This document shows, in pieces, positions 16,265 through 22,988 of a DNA stretch of 64,000 nt (position 1 is the stretch's first letter; each line of letters opens with the position of its first letter). Made by a program: the position numbers and the translations under genes. The DNA is from JAPPLB01 sp965206655 (GTDB lineage: Bacteria > Acidobacteriota > Terriglobia > Bryobacterales > UBA6623). The notes beneath the pieces were generated by a model. It ran no database searches. It had not been told where the DNA came from and saw only the letters and a list, made by a program, of their open reading frames with translations. The stretch is taken from positions 114,379 to 178,378 of the forward strand of contig CBDBKC010000027.1 of assembly GCA_965206655.1 (NCBI GenBank). The letters run 5' to 3'.

Positions 16265-17488
16265 TCAGGCGGCTTTGGCGCGATTCTCCCAGTAGTCGTC
16301 GAAGCGGTTGGAGAGCCGGGCGCAACGCAGGGCGGTGATGGCGTTGGCGCCGCGCACGCTCCAGAACATGCCCGAGCGTTTCAGTCTCGACGCGATTACG
16401 GTTCGGCAACCTGCCTCGATCACTCCCGAGCCGACAAACAATCCTTGGCGCCGAAACGCGCGGTAGCGCATCCGCTTGGCATTGCGCTCGAAGTATTCCG
16501 CCTCCAAAGCCAACTGATGCGTCAACTCCGCATCCTCGACCTCGATCCCGCGGAGTGCGGCGACCAGTTGCTCAATGCGCCCTGAGTCGAGCTTCTTGTT
16601 GAGCCGCCGCGCCCAACTGCGGCGACGCTTTTCGTCCTGCGGAAACAGCTTCGCCGCCAACTCCCACAGGTGTTCGCGGGCGTGATAGAGGTCGACGATC
16701 TCGATCGCGCCGGGGAAGTATTCGTGCGAGATATTCCAGATCCAGGGCGCGCCATCTGCGATGACGACCTTCTGGCGCGCCCGGCTCCAGCCCCGTCGGC
16801 AAGCCTCGCTGTAGATGCGCCGGCCGAAAGAGGCGGCGTCCTCGATTGCGCCGCTGTAGCTGGTCGAGTCTTCGTCGCGGACAGGGCGGCTTTGCTCGTC
16901 ACAGCTGGTTTGCGTGAAGACACAGCCCAGCTTGACCTCGCGGGTACGCGCTTGCGGGCTCGTTTTCCCCCTGCGGCCCGCCGTGTCAGCGTCCGTGACC
17001 GGCACTCCCGTACCGTCCATCTCGATGTAGAGAAGCGGAGTTGCCGGCCCGCGGATCTCAGCTAGATCAAGCTGCACAGCACGTGCGATCTCGGCTTGCT
17101 CGCGGGTCGCGATGTCCGCGCCGATCGCTTCCGCTTCGCGCTCCACCGCCTTCGCGGTCAGCTGCACGCCGGCCAACTCTTCGAGCAACGCGCGGCCGCG
17201 ATCGAACGAGGTCTCGGAGCCGACCAACGCGGTCATGCGGCGCACACCGGGCGAATACTGAGTCTCGTCAACGTCCAACTCTTGGTCGCGCGGCGCAAAG
17301 CCGACGCGGCAACGTTTGCAGTGATAGTACTCCCGCTCGACGACGACCGCGCCCAGCATCGTGACGAGTTTCTTCGAGCGCTTGCCGGCGGAGCGCGCCG
17401 CTTTGCCGCAAGCGCACAGCGGTTGCAATTCGCTCGCTCGCTCCTCGTTCAATAGCGTCTCGATCAGCCTCGCACCCGCTTGGTGCAA
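16265..17488 (-). CDS. ISKra4-family transposase
   Basis: 407 residues from the TTG at 17488, although the same frame is open back to about 17614 and the natural product is probably a fusion (see the DUF6788 entry). A zinc-finger-like CACGK and YHCKRCRVGFAPRD region comes first. A DDE-type nuclease core follows: LLYIEMDGTGVPV (first Asp), KVVIADGAPWIWNISHEYFP and IVDLYHAREHLWELA (second Asp region), and GSGVIEAGCRTVIASRLKRSGMFWS (Glu region), which is characteristic of ISKra4 transposases. It catalyses movement of the element that carries it. No internal stop is seen. Confidence 0.9.
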   Translation of the reverse strand: MHQAGARLIETLLNEERASELQPLCACGKAARSAGKRSKKLVTMLGAVVVEREYYHCKRCRVGFAPRDQELDVDETQYSPGVRRMTALVGSETSFDRGRALLEELAGVQLTAKAVEREAEAIGADIATREQAEIARAVQLDLAEIRGPATPLLYIEMDGTGVPVTDADTAGRRGKTSPQARTREVKLGCVFTQTSCDEQSRPVRDEDSTSYSGAIEDAASFGRRIYSEACRRGWSRARQKVVIADGAPWIWNISHEYFPGAIEIVDLYHAREHLWELAAKLFPQDEKRRRSWARRLNKKLDSGRIEQLVAALRGIEVEDAELTHQLALEAEYFERNAKRMRYRAFRRQGLFVGSGVIEAGCRTVIASRLKRSGMFWSVRGANAITALRCARLSNRFDDYWENRAKAA

Positions 17489-17574
17489 CGCATCGCGGGT
17501 CGCTTGTTCGACGGCTTCCAGATCGAGCTTGCCGCTCCTGCGCCGATCGGCGAAGACGACCTGCAGCAGTCGCC

Positions 17575-17979
17575 TTACTTCTTCGGCGACCTCTTGCTCG
17601 ATCGCTTCAGCCGTTTTTTTTCCTGCGGGCTCAAGGCGGCGTCTTCTTCCACGGGACGCAGCCGGCAGATCTGCTCATTGACTTCGAGCAGCTCTCGACT
17701 CAGCCGCTGAAACTGCCGAAAGGCGGCGATCTCGCGCTCCGCCTTACGGCGAGCAGCCGGACTGACGATGGTCTCGTTAAGCGTCTTTCCGTTGACCTTG
17801 TAGGACAAACGCAACTGAGGACCATGCCCTGGATGATCCCGTGACATACACACGCAAGCGGCTTTGCCGCAACGTCGGAACGAAGCGCTCAGAGAGCCTC
17901 GTCGGAAATCGCCCAGCTCAGCCAGTTGGCGAGTGAGCCCAGCGCGACGATGCTCCAAGGCAGGCAATGATAGCGACAT
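17575..17979 (-). CDS. DUF6788 accessory protein of the ISKra4 element
   Basis: 134 residues: LPALEHRRAGLTRQLAELGDF, a compact CGKAACVCMSRDHPGHGPQ cysteine region and RLSYKVNGKTLNETIVSPAARRKAEREIAAFRQFQRLSRELLEVNEQICRL, the pattern of DUF6788 proteins found next to ISKra4 transposases. The end is very basic (KKRLKRSSKRSPKK). Near the end the coding strand has GAAAAAAAACGG (A8, 17614-17621). A -1 slip there leaves this frame and enters the transposase frame (TAEAIEQEVAEEVRRLLQVVF...), which is open all the way into the 407-residue transposase, with a 47-bp overlap. A DUF6788-transposase fusion by frameshifting is therefore likely. Confidence 0.82.
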   Translation of the reverse strand: MSLSLPALEHRRAGLTRQLAELGDFRRGSLSASFRRCGKAACVCMSRDHPGHGPQLRLSYKVNGKTLNETIVSPAARRKAEREIAAFRQFQRLSRELLEVNEQICRLRPVEEDAALSPQEKKRLKRSSKRSPKK

Positions 17980-18006
17980 GCGACCCTCCTGGTCTCTGAG
18001 AGTATA

Positions 18007-20538
18007 TTATACCCTCAGATAAGGCCGCCCGCATTCCCTCCCCCTTCCCGCTTCACTTCTGTGTCGCGCACCCGGCCGAATGGCCACGGCGGCTACGGTG
18101 TCTCCGGTTATGTAGAATAGGTCCCTGCCGTCGCGCGACCACCTGGGCAAGGACCCACCTCCGGTGGAGACCGGGGTCCTGTTCCCGCCACTGGGGTAGG
18201 ACTGCACGTAGATCTCACTTCGCCCCGACTCGTTAGACGTATAGGCGACCCAGCGCGGCCCGCCTTCCGGGCCCGGCGAGACCTCCCCGCCCTCTTCGTT
18301 AAATGGGGTTACCCGAAAAGGCGAGGTCATTCTCTCCTGCGAAAGACCATCCGGCGACAGGGTCCAAAGGTCGATACCGGTCTTGGGGTTGATCTCTTGG
18401 TAGAGCACCGTCCCATCAGCCGAAACCGAGGTCGGGAACTGGTCGTAGGGCCGAGAGAGCAGGGCTTCCGCGGGCCCCGATCCGTCGGTGGGTTGGGAGT
18501 AGATGTCCCAGTCGCCTCCCCGATTTGAGGCGAAAATAATCCGCGTGCCGTCACTGCTCCACCGCGGCATGACACTAAAGGTGTTCGCCGGCGTGAGACG
18601 ACTGCGTGTCCCGCGTTGCAAATCATGAATCCAAAGGTCCAGACCCTGCCTGACGGCCGCCTTGATTCCGTCGGGCGAGAGCCTCACCTCCTGATACACA
18701 TCCTGGTCCACACCTAGCGACTCGGTCGTGCCCTCCTGGTCGACCCACACCAACGATGACTTTGCCGGGTTGGCCGGCGCGTAGACTGCGGCGCCGGTTT
18801 TCGAGACAGCAAGCCAGCCCCGGTCGTTCCCGACGTCGTGGTACACGTCAGCCAGGACCGAAGTATCGGCGCTGGTGCGGGTGGGATGCGCGGCGTCGAA
18901 GGGTGCGGTTCTGATGCCGGCGGCCTGGTCGATGACCAGCAGGCGGCCTGTGGAACCACCAGCGCCGTCGAAGATCGGGGCGGCAAATGTCGTCGAAGGC
19001 AAGACCATCCGCCACTGCCCTGAATCCAGCGAGAGCACTGCGGCTCCCTGAGTTTGCCCCCAAATTGTGAAGAGAACACTTTGCCCTCCTGGAAGCACTT
19101 GCGGATATACGTGAGCATACCCCTCCGCCGCGCCGTCAGGCTTGGTGAAAGACTCGGGCGTTCCGCCGCTTGCTGGAACCCGCAGGAGCCCTGAACCGAG
19201 CGACGCGGCGTAGATGATCGTGTCGTCCTGGTGCCAGGTTCCACCGAAAGGAACGGCGGCTTCGGCCAGCGAGATGGGCGTACCGCCGGCAACCTCCACT
19301 TTTCGAAGCTGCCCCTCGGCAAAAAACGCCACCCACTTCCCATCCGGCGAAAAGAACGGTTGAGCAGCGCCGCTCGAACCCGCCACGGCGCGCGCCTCAA
19401 ACGAATCCAGCCGGCGAAGATAGAGTTGCGGCTCATCCGTTCCTTGTTGCGCCGCGTACGCGATGATCCGGCCATCGTCGGAAATGGCCGGGCTACTGGT
19501 GATCTCTTGCCCCGGGGGTAGCGCGATGGAAAGGCGAGTGATCGCGGGTCCCGCTTCACCGCGAAAAGCGATAGCAGCCAGGACGACCGCCACCACGGCG
19601 AGTGCTGCGGCTATGGCAGGCCACAGCCATGACCTTGTGGGGTTTCCTGTCTGGCTCGTCGCCATGGCCGTCAGGCTGCCTGCCGCCATACTCGCCGTTC
19701 GCAGAACCGTCGAGCGCTCTGACTTCGGTTTCTCGCCGAGCGTGCGCAGCTCCCTAGCCACTTCTTGCGCCGAAGCGGGACGGTCATCGCGATCTTTCGC
19801 CAGACACTTGCCGACGATAAACTCCAATTCCATCGGGACGCCCGCTCGCACACCGGTCAAAGGCTCGGGGGCTTGGTGGACGATTTCATAAAGTAGCGCT
19901 TGGTCATACTCGCCTTTGAAAGGCCGCGCGCCGGCGACCATCTCGTAGAGAACGACGCCTAGCGCCCAGATGTCCGTTCTGCCGTCGACATCCATGCCCT
20001 GCGCCTGCTCCGGAGACATGTAGGCGACGGTGCCCATCGTCTGATCGGCCTTGGTGAGCCGAGACGCTTCGGTCAGCCGCGCCAAACCGAAGTCCATGAT
20101 CGTGGCTCGGCCCTTGGCATCCACCATCACGTTCGCCGGCTTGATGTCCCGGTGGACGACGCCCTTTTCATGGGCCGCTTCCAGCCCCTCGGCGACTTGC
20201 CGGCCGATATCGAGCGCGTCCTTCAAGGGCAACGGCCCTCTCTCGATGGGGGCTTCCAGCGGCTCCCCTTCGATGAACGCCATCGAGAGAAACGTCCGCC
20301 CCTCGGCCTCGCCGATCTCATGTACCGGACAAATATTCGGATGATGCAGACCCGCCGCCGCCTTCGCCTCGCGCAGAAAGCGTGCCTTGGCTTCTTCGTC
20401 GTTGAGTAAGTGCGCAGCCAGGAATTTCAGCGCGACCGTGCGTTCGAGCTTGGTGTCTTCGGCCTTGTAGACGACACCCATCCCGCCTTCACCGAGTTTT
20501 GTGGTGATCTTGTAGTGCGAGATGGTTTGGCCGATCAT
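18007..20538 (-). CDS. Transmembrane Ser/Thr kinase with PD40 propeller, 3' end cut by an IS
   Basis: 843 residues as it stands. The kinase domain has GEGGMG (16-21), K38, HRD (129-131) and DFG (149-151), all intact. A single transmembrane helix follows at about residue 315-335 (WLWPAIAAALAVVAVVLAAIAF), then a PD40 propeller (AISDDGRIIAYAAQQG, FFSPDGKWVAFFAEG, LSPDGIKAAVRQG, WSSDGTRIIFASNRGGDWDIY). The last 22 residues after VAVAIRP (GARHRSEAGRGREC...) come from read-through into the ISKra4 element and replace about 60 native residues whose coding sequence survives at 16054-16239. The kinase half may still work, but the last propeller blade is lost. It is a paralogue of the kinase at 13104-15920, with a nearly identical leader. 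Confidence 0.88.
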   Translation of the reverse strand: MIGQTISHYKITTKLGEGGMGVVYKAEDTKLERTVALKFLAAHLLNDEEAKARFLREAKAAAGLHHPNICPVHEIGEAEGRTFLSMAFIEGEPLEAPIERGPLPLKDALDIGRQVAEGLEAAHEKGVVHRDIKPANVMVDAKGRATIMDFGLARLTEASRLTKADQTMGTVAYMSPEQAQGMDVDGRTDIWALGVVLYEMVAGARPFKGEYDQALLYEIVHQAPEPLTGVRAGVPMELEFIVGKCLAKDRDDRPASAQEVARELRTLGEKPKSERSTVLRTASMAAGSLTAMATSQTGNPTRSWLWPAIAAALAVVAVVLAAIAFRGEAGPAITRLSIALPPGQEITSSPAISDDGRIIAYAAQQGTDEPQLYLRRLDSFEARAVAGSSGAAQPFFSPDGKWVAFFAEGQLRKVEVAGGTPISLAEAAVPFGGTWHQDDTIIYAASLGSGLLRVPASGGTPESFTKPDGAAEGYAHVYPQVLPGGQSVLFTIWGQTQGAAVLSLDSGQWRMVLPSTTFAAPIFDGAGGSTGRLLVIDQAAGIRTAPFDAAHPTRTSADTSVLADVYHDVGNDRGWLAVSKTGAAVYAPANPAKSSLVWVDQEGTTESLGVDQDVYQEVRLSPDGIKAAVRQGLDLWIHDLQRGTRSRLTPANTFSVMPRWSSDGTRIIFASNRGGDWDIYSQPTDGSGPAEALLSRPYDQFPTSVSADGTVLYQEINPKTGIDLWTLSPDGLSQERMTSPFRVTPFNEEGGEVSPGPEGGPRWVAYTSNESGRSEIYVQSYPSGGNRTPVSTGGGSLPRWSRDGRDLFYITGDTVAAVAIRPGARHRSEAGRGRECGRPYLRV

Positions 20539-20589
20539 GCTGAGACCGCTCCCTCACGGTCACCGCTCGGTTTGGGCTTGCCGGTGATG
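20539..20589 (-). promoter_or_regulatory. Conserved kinase leader with Shine-Dalgarno hairpin (copy 2)
   Basis: It matches the leader at 15921-15971 with two differences, which is tighter than the match between the first codons of the two kinases. It contains the same GACCG/CGGTC stem around TGAGGGAG just before the ATG, and again abuts a palindromic element. Confidence 0.45.
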
Positions 20590-20687
20590 GTGAAAAAATC
20601 GGGGACAGTCCGCGGCGCGCCGCTTGCAGGCTGACGCAAGGAAAGAAGGTTCGTGGGCGGCGCTTGGTACAGTCCCCATTTTTTCAC
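20590..20687. repeat. Palindromic element copy C (98 bp)
   Basis: It begins GTGAAAAAATCGGGGACAG and ends GTCCCCATTTTTTCAC, with GCGGCGCGCCGCTTG and GGCGGCGCTTGG arms. The short sequence GATG lies immediately outside both ends and may be a target duplication. It sits between a 33-bp duplicate of the kinase 5' end and the conserved leader. Confidence 0.8.
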
Positions 20688-20720
20688 GATGCGGTAATGA
20701 GAGATAGTTTGGCCGATCAC
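20688..20720 (-). pseudogene. Isolated duplicate of the kinase start (MIGQTISHYRI)
   Basis: The minus strand reads GTG ATC GGC CAA ACT ATC TCT CAT TAC CGC ATC and then runs straight into palindromic element C. This is the 11-residue start of the kinase family, separated from the intact start at 20538 by the element and leader. The frame continues for 61 codons but encodes only repeat sequence. It looks like the original 5' end displaced by insertion, or a footprint of duplication. Confidence 0.6.
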
Positions 20721-20837
20721 AACCCGCCCTTACCTGAGGAGATTGTACCTTTGCGGGACAAGTGGCGGTAATAGCGCCTCGCGCACACTGTGCAGCCGGC
20801 AGTGTCACGATCTGTCCGGCTTGGCTTGTGCGGGCCT

Positions 20838-21170
20838 CTAAGATACGCCGGCTCCCTCAGGCGGAGCGAAGAACACGAGAACCGTGAGGTCTTCGGTAAT
20901 TGTGTGGAAGCGGTGCTCGACGCCGGCTTTGACGAACAACGTCGAACCTTTTCCAACGTCGCAGTCCTCGCCGTCACATCGAAAGCACGCCTTCCCTTCG
21001 ATGACATAGTAGACCTCATCTTCGTCGTGAGGCTGCTGAGGATCTTCTTCTCCGGCCCGTAGGCTGTAGAGCCCAGCACTCAGCGTTTCTTCGCGAAGAA
21101 ACTCCAGGTACGTCTTACCTGACTTCGCGCGGCGCGCATCGAGATCAGAAAGCTGATGGTGGCTCCACAT
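20838..21170 (-). CDS. Small cupin-domain protein
   Basis: 110 residues, a single cupin barrel. Motif 1 is HDEDEVYYVIEGKACFRCDG and motif 2 is VKAGVEHRFHT; the histidines and glutamate are consistent with a bound metal. The N-terminus is HHQLSDLDARRAKSGKTYLEFLR. Family members include oxygenases, isomerases and ligand-binding proteins, so no activity can be assigned. It follows the PfkB gene by 26 bp, at the end of the rng-mtnP-pfkB series. Confidence 0.85.
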   Translation of the reverse strand: MWSHHQLSDLDARRAKSGKTYLEFLREETLSAGLYSLRAGEEDPQQPHDEDEVYYVIEGKACFRCDGEDCDVGKGSTLFVKAGVEHRFHTITEDLTVLVFFAPPEGAGVS

Positions 21171-21196
21171 ACCGGTTCATCCCGAGCGACCCGATC

Positions 21197-22111
21197 CTAG
21201 AACTCGGTGAACGCCTTGAACTCTTGATAGCGGGCCTCGATATCGTCACGAGTCAGCGTCCGCAATCGACCCACTCCAAACTCCTCGCAACAAAAACTTC
21301 CCATCACCGAGCCGTAAATCATCGCCTTGCGAAGATGTTCGTGCGCCGCCGAGTCGAGGCTCTTGATTCCCTGCTCGGCGAGATATCCCATGAATCCTCC
21401 CGCGAACGAATCCCCGGCGCCGGTTGGGTCGAATACCGTGTCAAGAAGGAAACCCGGCGCGATAAAGTGCCCCTCGGCACGAAACAGAATCGCTCCAAAC
21501 TCCCCTCGCTTGATGACGACCGTGTGCGGCCCTTTAGCGAGAATCTTCTTGGCCGCGCTACGCAGGTTGTACTCGCCGGTCAGCTCACGCGCCTCGCTGT
21601 CGTTGATCAGGATGAAGTCCCATTGCCGGATCGCCGCCGCCAGCTCATCCGGAGTGCCCTCGATCCAAAAGTTCATCGTGTCGCCACACACGAATCGAGG
21701 CGACTTCATTTGGTCTCGAACCTGCTTTTGCAGATTCGGGTGAATGTTTCCGATTACGGCGTACGGTGAATCCCGGTAAGACGCCGGCAACTGAGGATTG
21801 AAATCCGCGAATACGTTGAGCTGCGTCGTCCGCGTCGTCCGCTCATTCATGTCATCGGAGTACACGCCCGACCAGAAGAACGTCTTACCGGGCTTTCTCT
21901 CAAGCCCTTCGAGATCGACCCCGTGCGCGGCCAGCAACTGTTCGTCTTCATCCTCGAAATCATCGCCGACCACTCCGACCAGTCTCACTTGGGTAAAGTG
22001 GCTTGCCGCGAGCGCTATATAGGTTCCGGCGCCGCCGAGCATGCGCTCGACCTTGCCGTGGGGCGTTTCCACTCCGTCATACGCAACGGATCCAACAACG
22101 AGTAGAGACAT
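21197..22111 (-). CDS. PfkB-family carbohydrate/nucleoside kinase
   Basis: 304 residues. The opening LLVVGSVAYDGVETPHGKVERMLGGAGTYIALAA contains the GG substrate loop. The C-terminal PfkB signature DPTGAGDSFAGGFMGYLAEQG carries the catalytic aspartate and anion-hole glycines. NFWIEGTPDELAAAI and INDSEARELTGE are typical internal motifs. It phosphorylates a sugar or nucleoside with ATP in the cytoplasm. It sits 12 bp after the MTA phosphorylase stop with a GGGAGAA site, so a substrate derived from methylthioribose or ribose salvage is attractive but is inference. Confidence 0.88.
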   Translation of the reverse strand: MSLLVVGSVAYDGVETPHGKVERMLGGAGTYIALAASHFTQVRLVGVVGDDFEDEDEQLLAAHGVDLEGLERKPGKTFFWSGVYSDDMNERTTRTTQLNVFADFNPQLPASYRDSPYAVIGNIHPNLQKQVRDQMKSPRFVCGDTMNFWIEGTPDELAAAIRQWDFILINDSEARELTGEYNLRSAAKKILAKGPHTVVIKRGEFGAILFRAEGHFIAPGFLLDTVFDPTGAGDSFAGGFMGYLAEQGIKSLDSAAHEHLRKAMIYGSVMGSFCCEEFGVGRLRTLTRDDIEARYQEFKAFTEF

Positions 22112-22123
22112 GATTCTCCCGAG

Positions 22124-22978
22124 CTACAGGTATTTGCCGACCAGCAGGTCGTACTTCTTTTTGGACGCTTCGGAGATCGTCGAGCGGTCGGTGATAACAG
22201 CGTTCGCAATGGCGGAAGCATAGGGGCTTTCCCCTTCGGGAATCCGCTTCACCGCTTCCTTCGCGACGGCCTGCGCGTTGGCGGCGTTCTTTGTGAGGTA
22301 GGCGATCACCTGGTCTACCGTCACGTCGTCATGGTCTTCATGCCAGCAATCGTAATCAGTAACCATCGCGATCGTGACGTAAGACATCTCCGCCTCGCGT
22401 GCCAATTTCGCTTCCTGCAGGTTTGTCATGCCGATCACGTCCAGCCCCCACGAACGGTGCAGATTCGACTCCGCGCGCGTCGAGAACTGCGGGCCTTCCA
22501 TGCAGCAATACGTTCCGCCACGATGCACCGTGACACCGACGTGTTTGCAAGACTCTTCGGCCACGTCGGCCAGCACCGAACAGATCGGGTCCGCGAACGC
22601 GACGTGAACAACAATGTCCTCATCAAAGAAGGTCGAGACACGGCCCTGCGTTCGATCCACAAACTGATCCGGGATGCAAAAGTCCAACGGCTTGAGTTGT
22701 TCCCGCAACGAACCCACGGCGCTGAAGGAAAGAATCCATTGCACACCAAGCGTCTTCAGCGCATAGATATTGGCGCGGAAGTTGAGATTGGAAGGCATGA
22801 TCCGATGCCCCCGGCCGTGGCGCGCCAGAAACGCCACTTCTCGTCCGCCGAGTCTGCCGAGCACCAGCGCATCCGATGGGTCGCCCCAGGGCGTCTCAAT
22901 GCGGCGCTCCTCGCGATCCGTCAGCTCCGGCATGTTGTAGAGGCCGCTGCCTCCGATGATTCCGATCTTTGGGCTCAT
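22124..22978 (-). CDS. mtnP: S-methyl-5'-thioadenosine phosphorylase
   Basis: 284 residues from the ATG at 22978; an in-frame TTG at 23002 lies inside the end of the RNase gene and is less likely. Family hallmarks are IGIIGGSGLYNMPEL, TPWGDPSDALVLGRLGGREVAFLARHGRGHRIMPSNLNFRANIYAL, FSAVGSLREQLKP and the substrate-site block GGTYCCMEGPQFSTRAES..IGMTNLQEAKLAREAE, then VTDYDCWHEDHDDVTV. It cleaves methylthioadenosine to adenine and methylthioribose-1-phosphate, recycling the product of polyamine synthesis. It starts 10 bp after the RNase E/G stop and is probably co-transcribed with it and the PfkB kinase. Confidence 0.93.
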   Translation of the reverse strand: MSPKIGIIGGSGLYNMPELTDREERRIETPWGDPSDALVLGRLGGREVAFLARHGRGHRIMPSNLNFRANIYALKTLGVQWILSFSAVGSLREQLKPLDFCIPDQFVDRTQGRVSTFFDEDIVVHVAFADPICSVLADVAEESCKHVGVTVHRGGTYCCMEGPQFSTRAESNLHRSWGLDVIGMTNLQEAKLAREAEMSYVTIAMVTDYDCWHEDHDDVTVDQVIAYLTKNAANAQAVAKEAVKRIPEGESPYASAIANAVITDRSTISEASKKKYDLLVGKYL

Positions 22979-22988
22979 GGTCCGTTTG

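Larger units (their letters stand above)
16240..18073 (-). mobile_element. ISKra4-family insertion sequence (1834 bp)
   Basis: The boundaries are read directly. The left end is GGGGTGCGCGACAAATATGTG without its first base in the pair, and the right end on the other strand is GGGTGCGCGACACAGAAGTG. An 8-bp direct repeat GGCCGAAT flanks it at 16232-16239 and 18074-18081. It carries a DUF6788 accessory frame and a transposase frame that overlap through an A8 stretch. It was inserted into the 3' part of a PD40 kinase gene. Frame and target duplication are clean, so the insertion looks recent. Confidence 0.9.

Noticed and set aside
13104..20720. Kinase/IS cluster as a phage-defence island
   Set aside because: Kinases carry PD40 sensor domains typical of acidobacterial signalling; no nuclease, reverse transcriptase, toxin or other defence partner is present.
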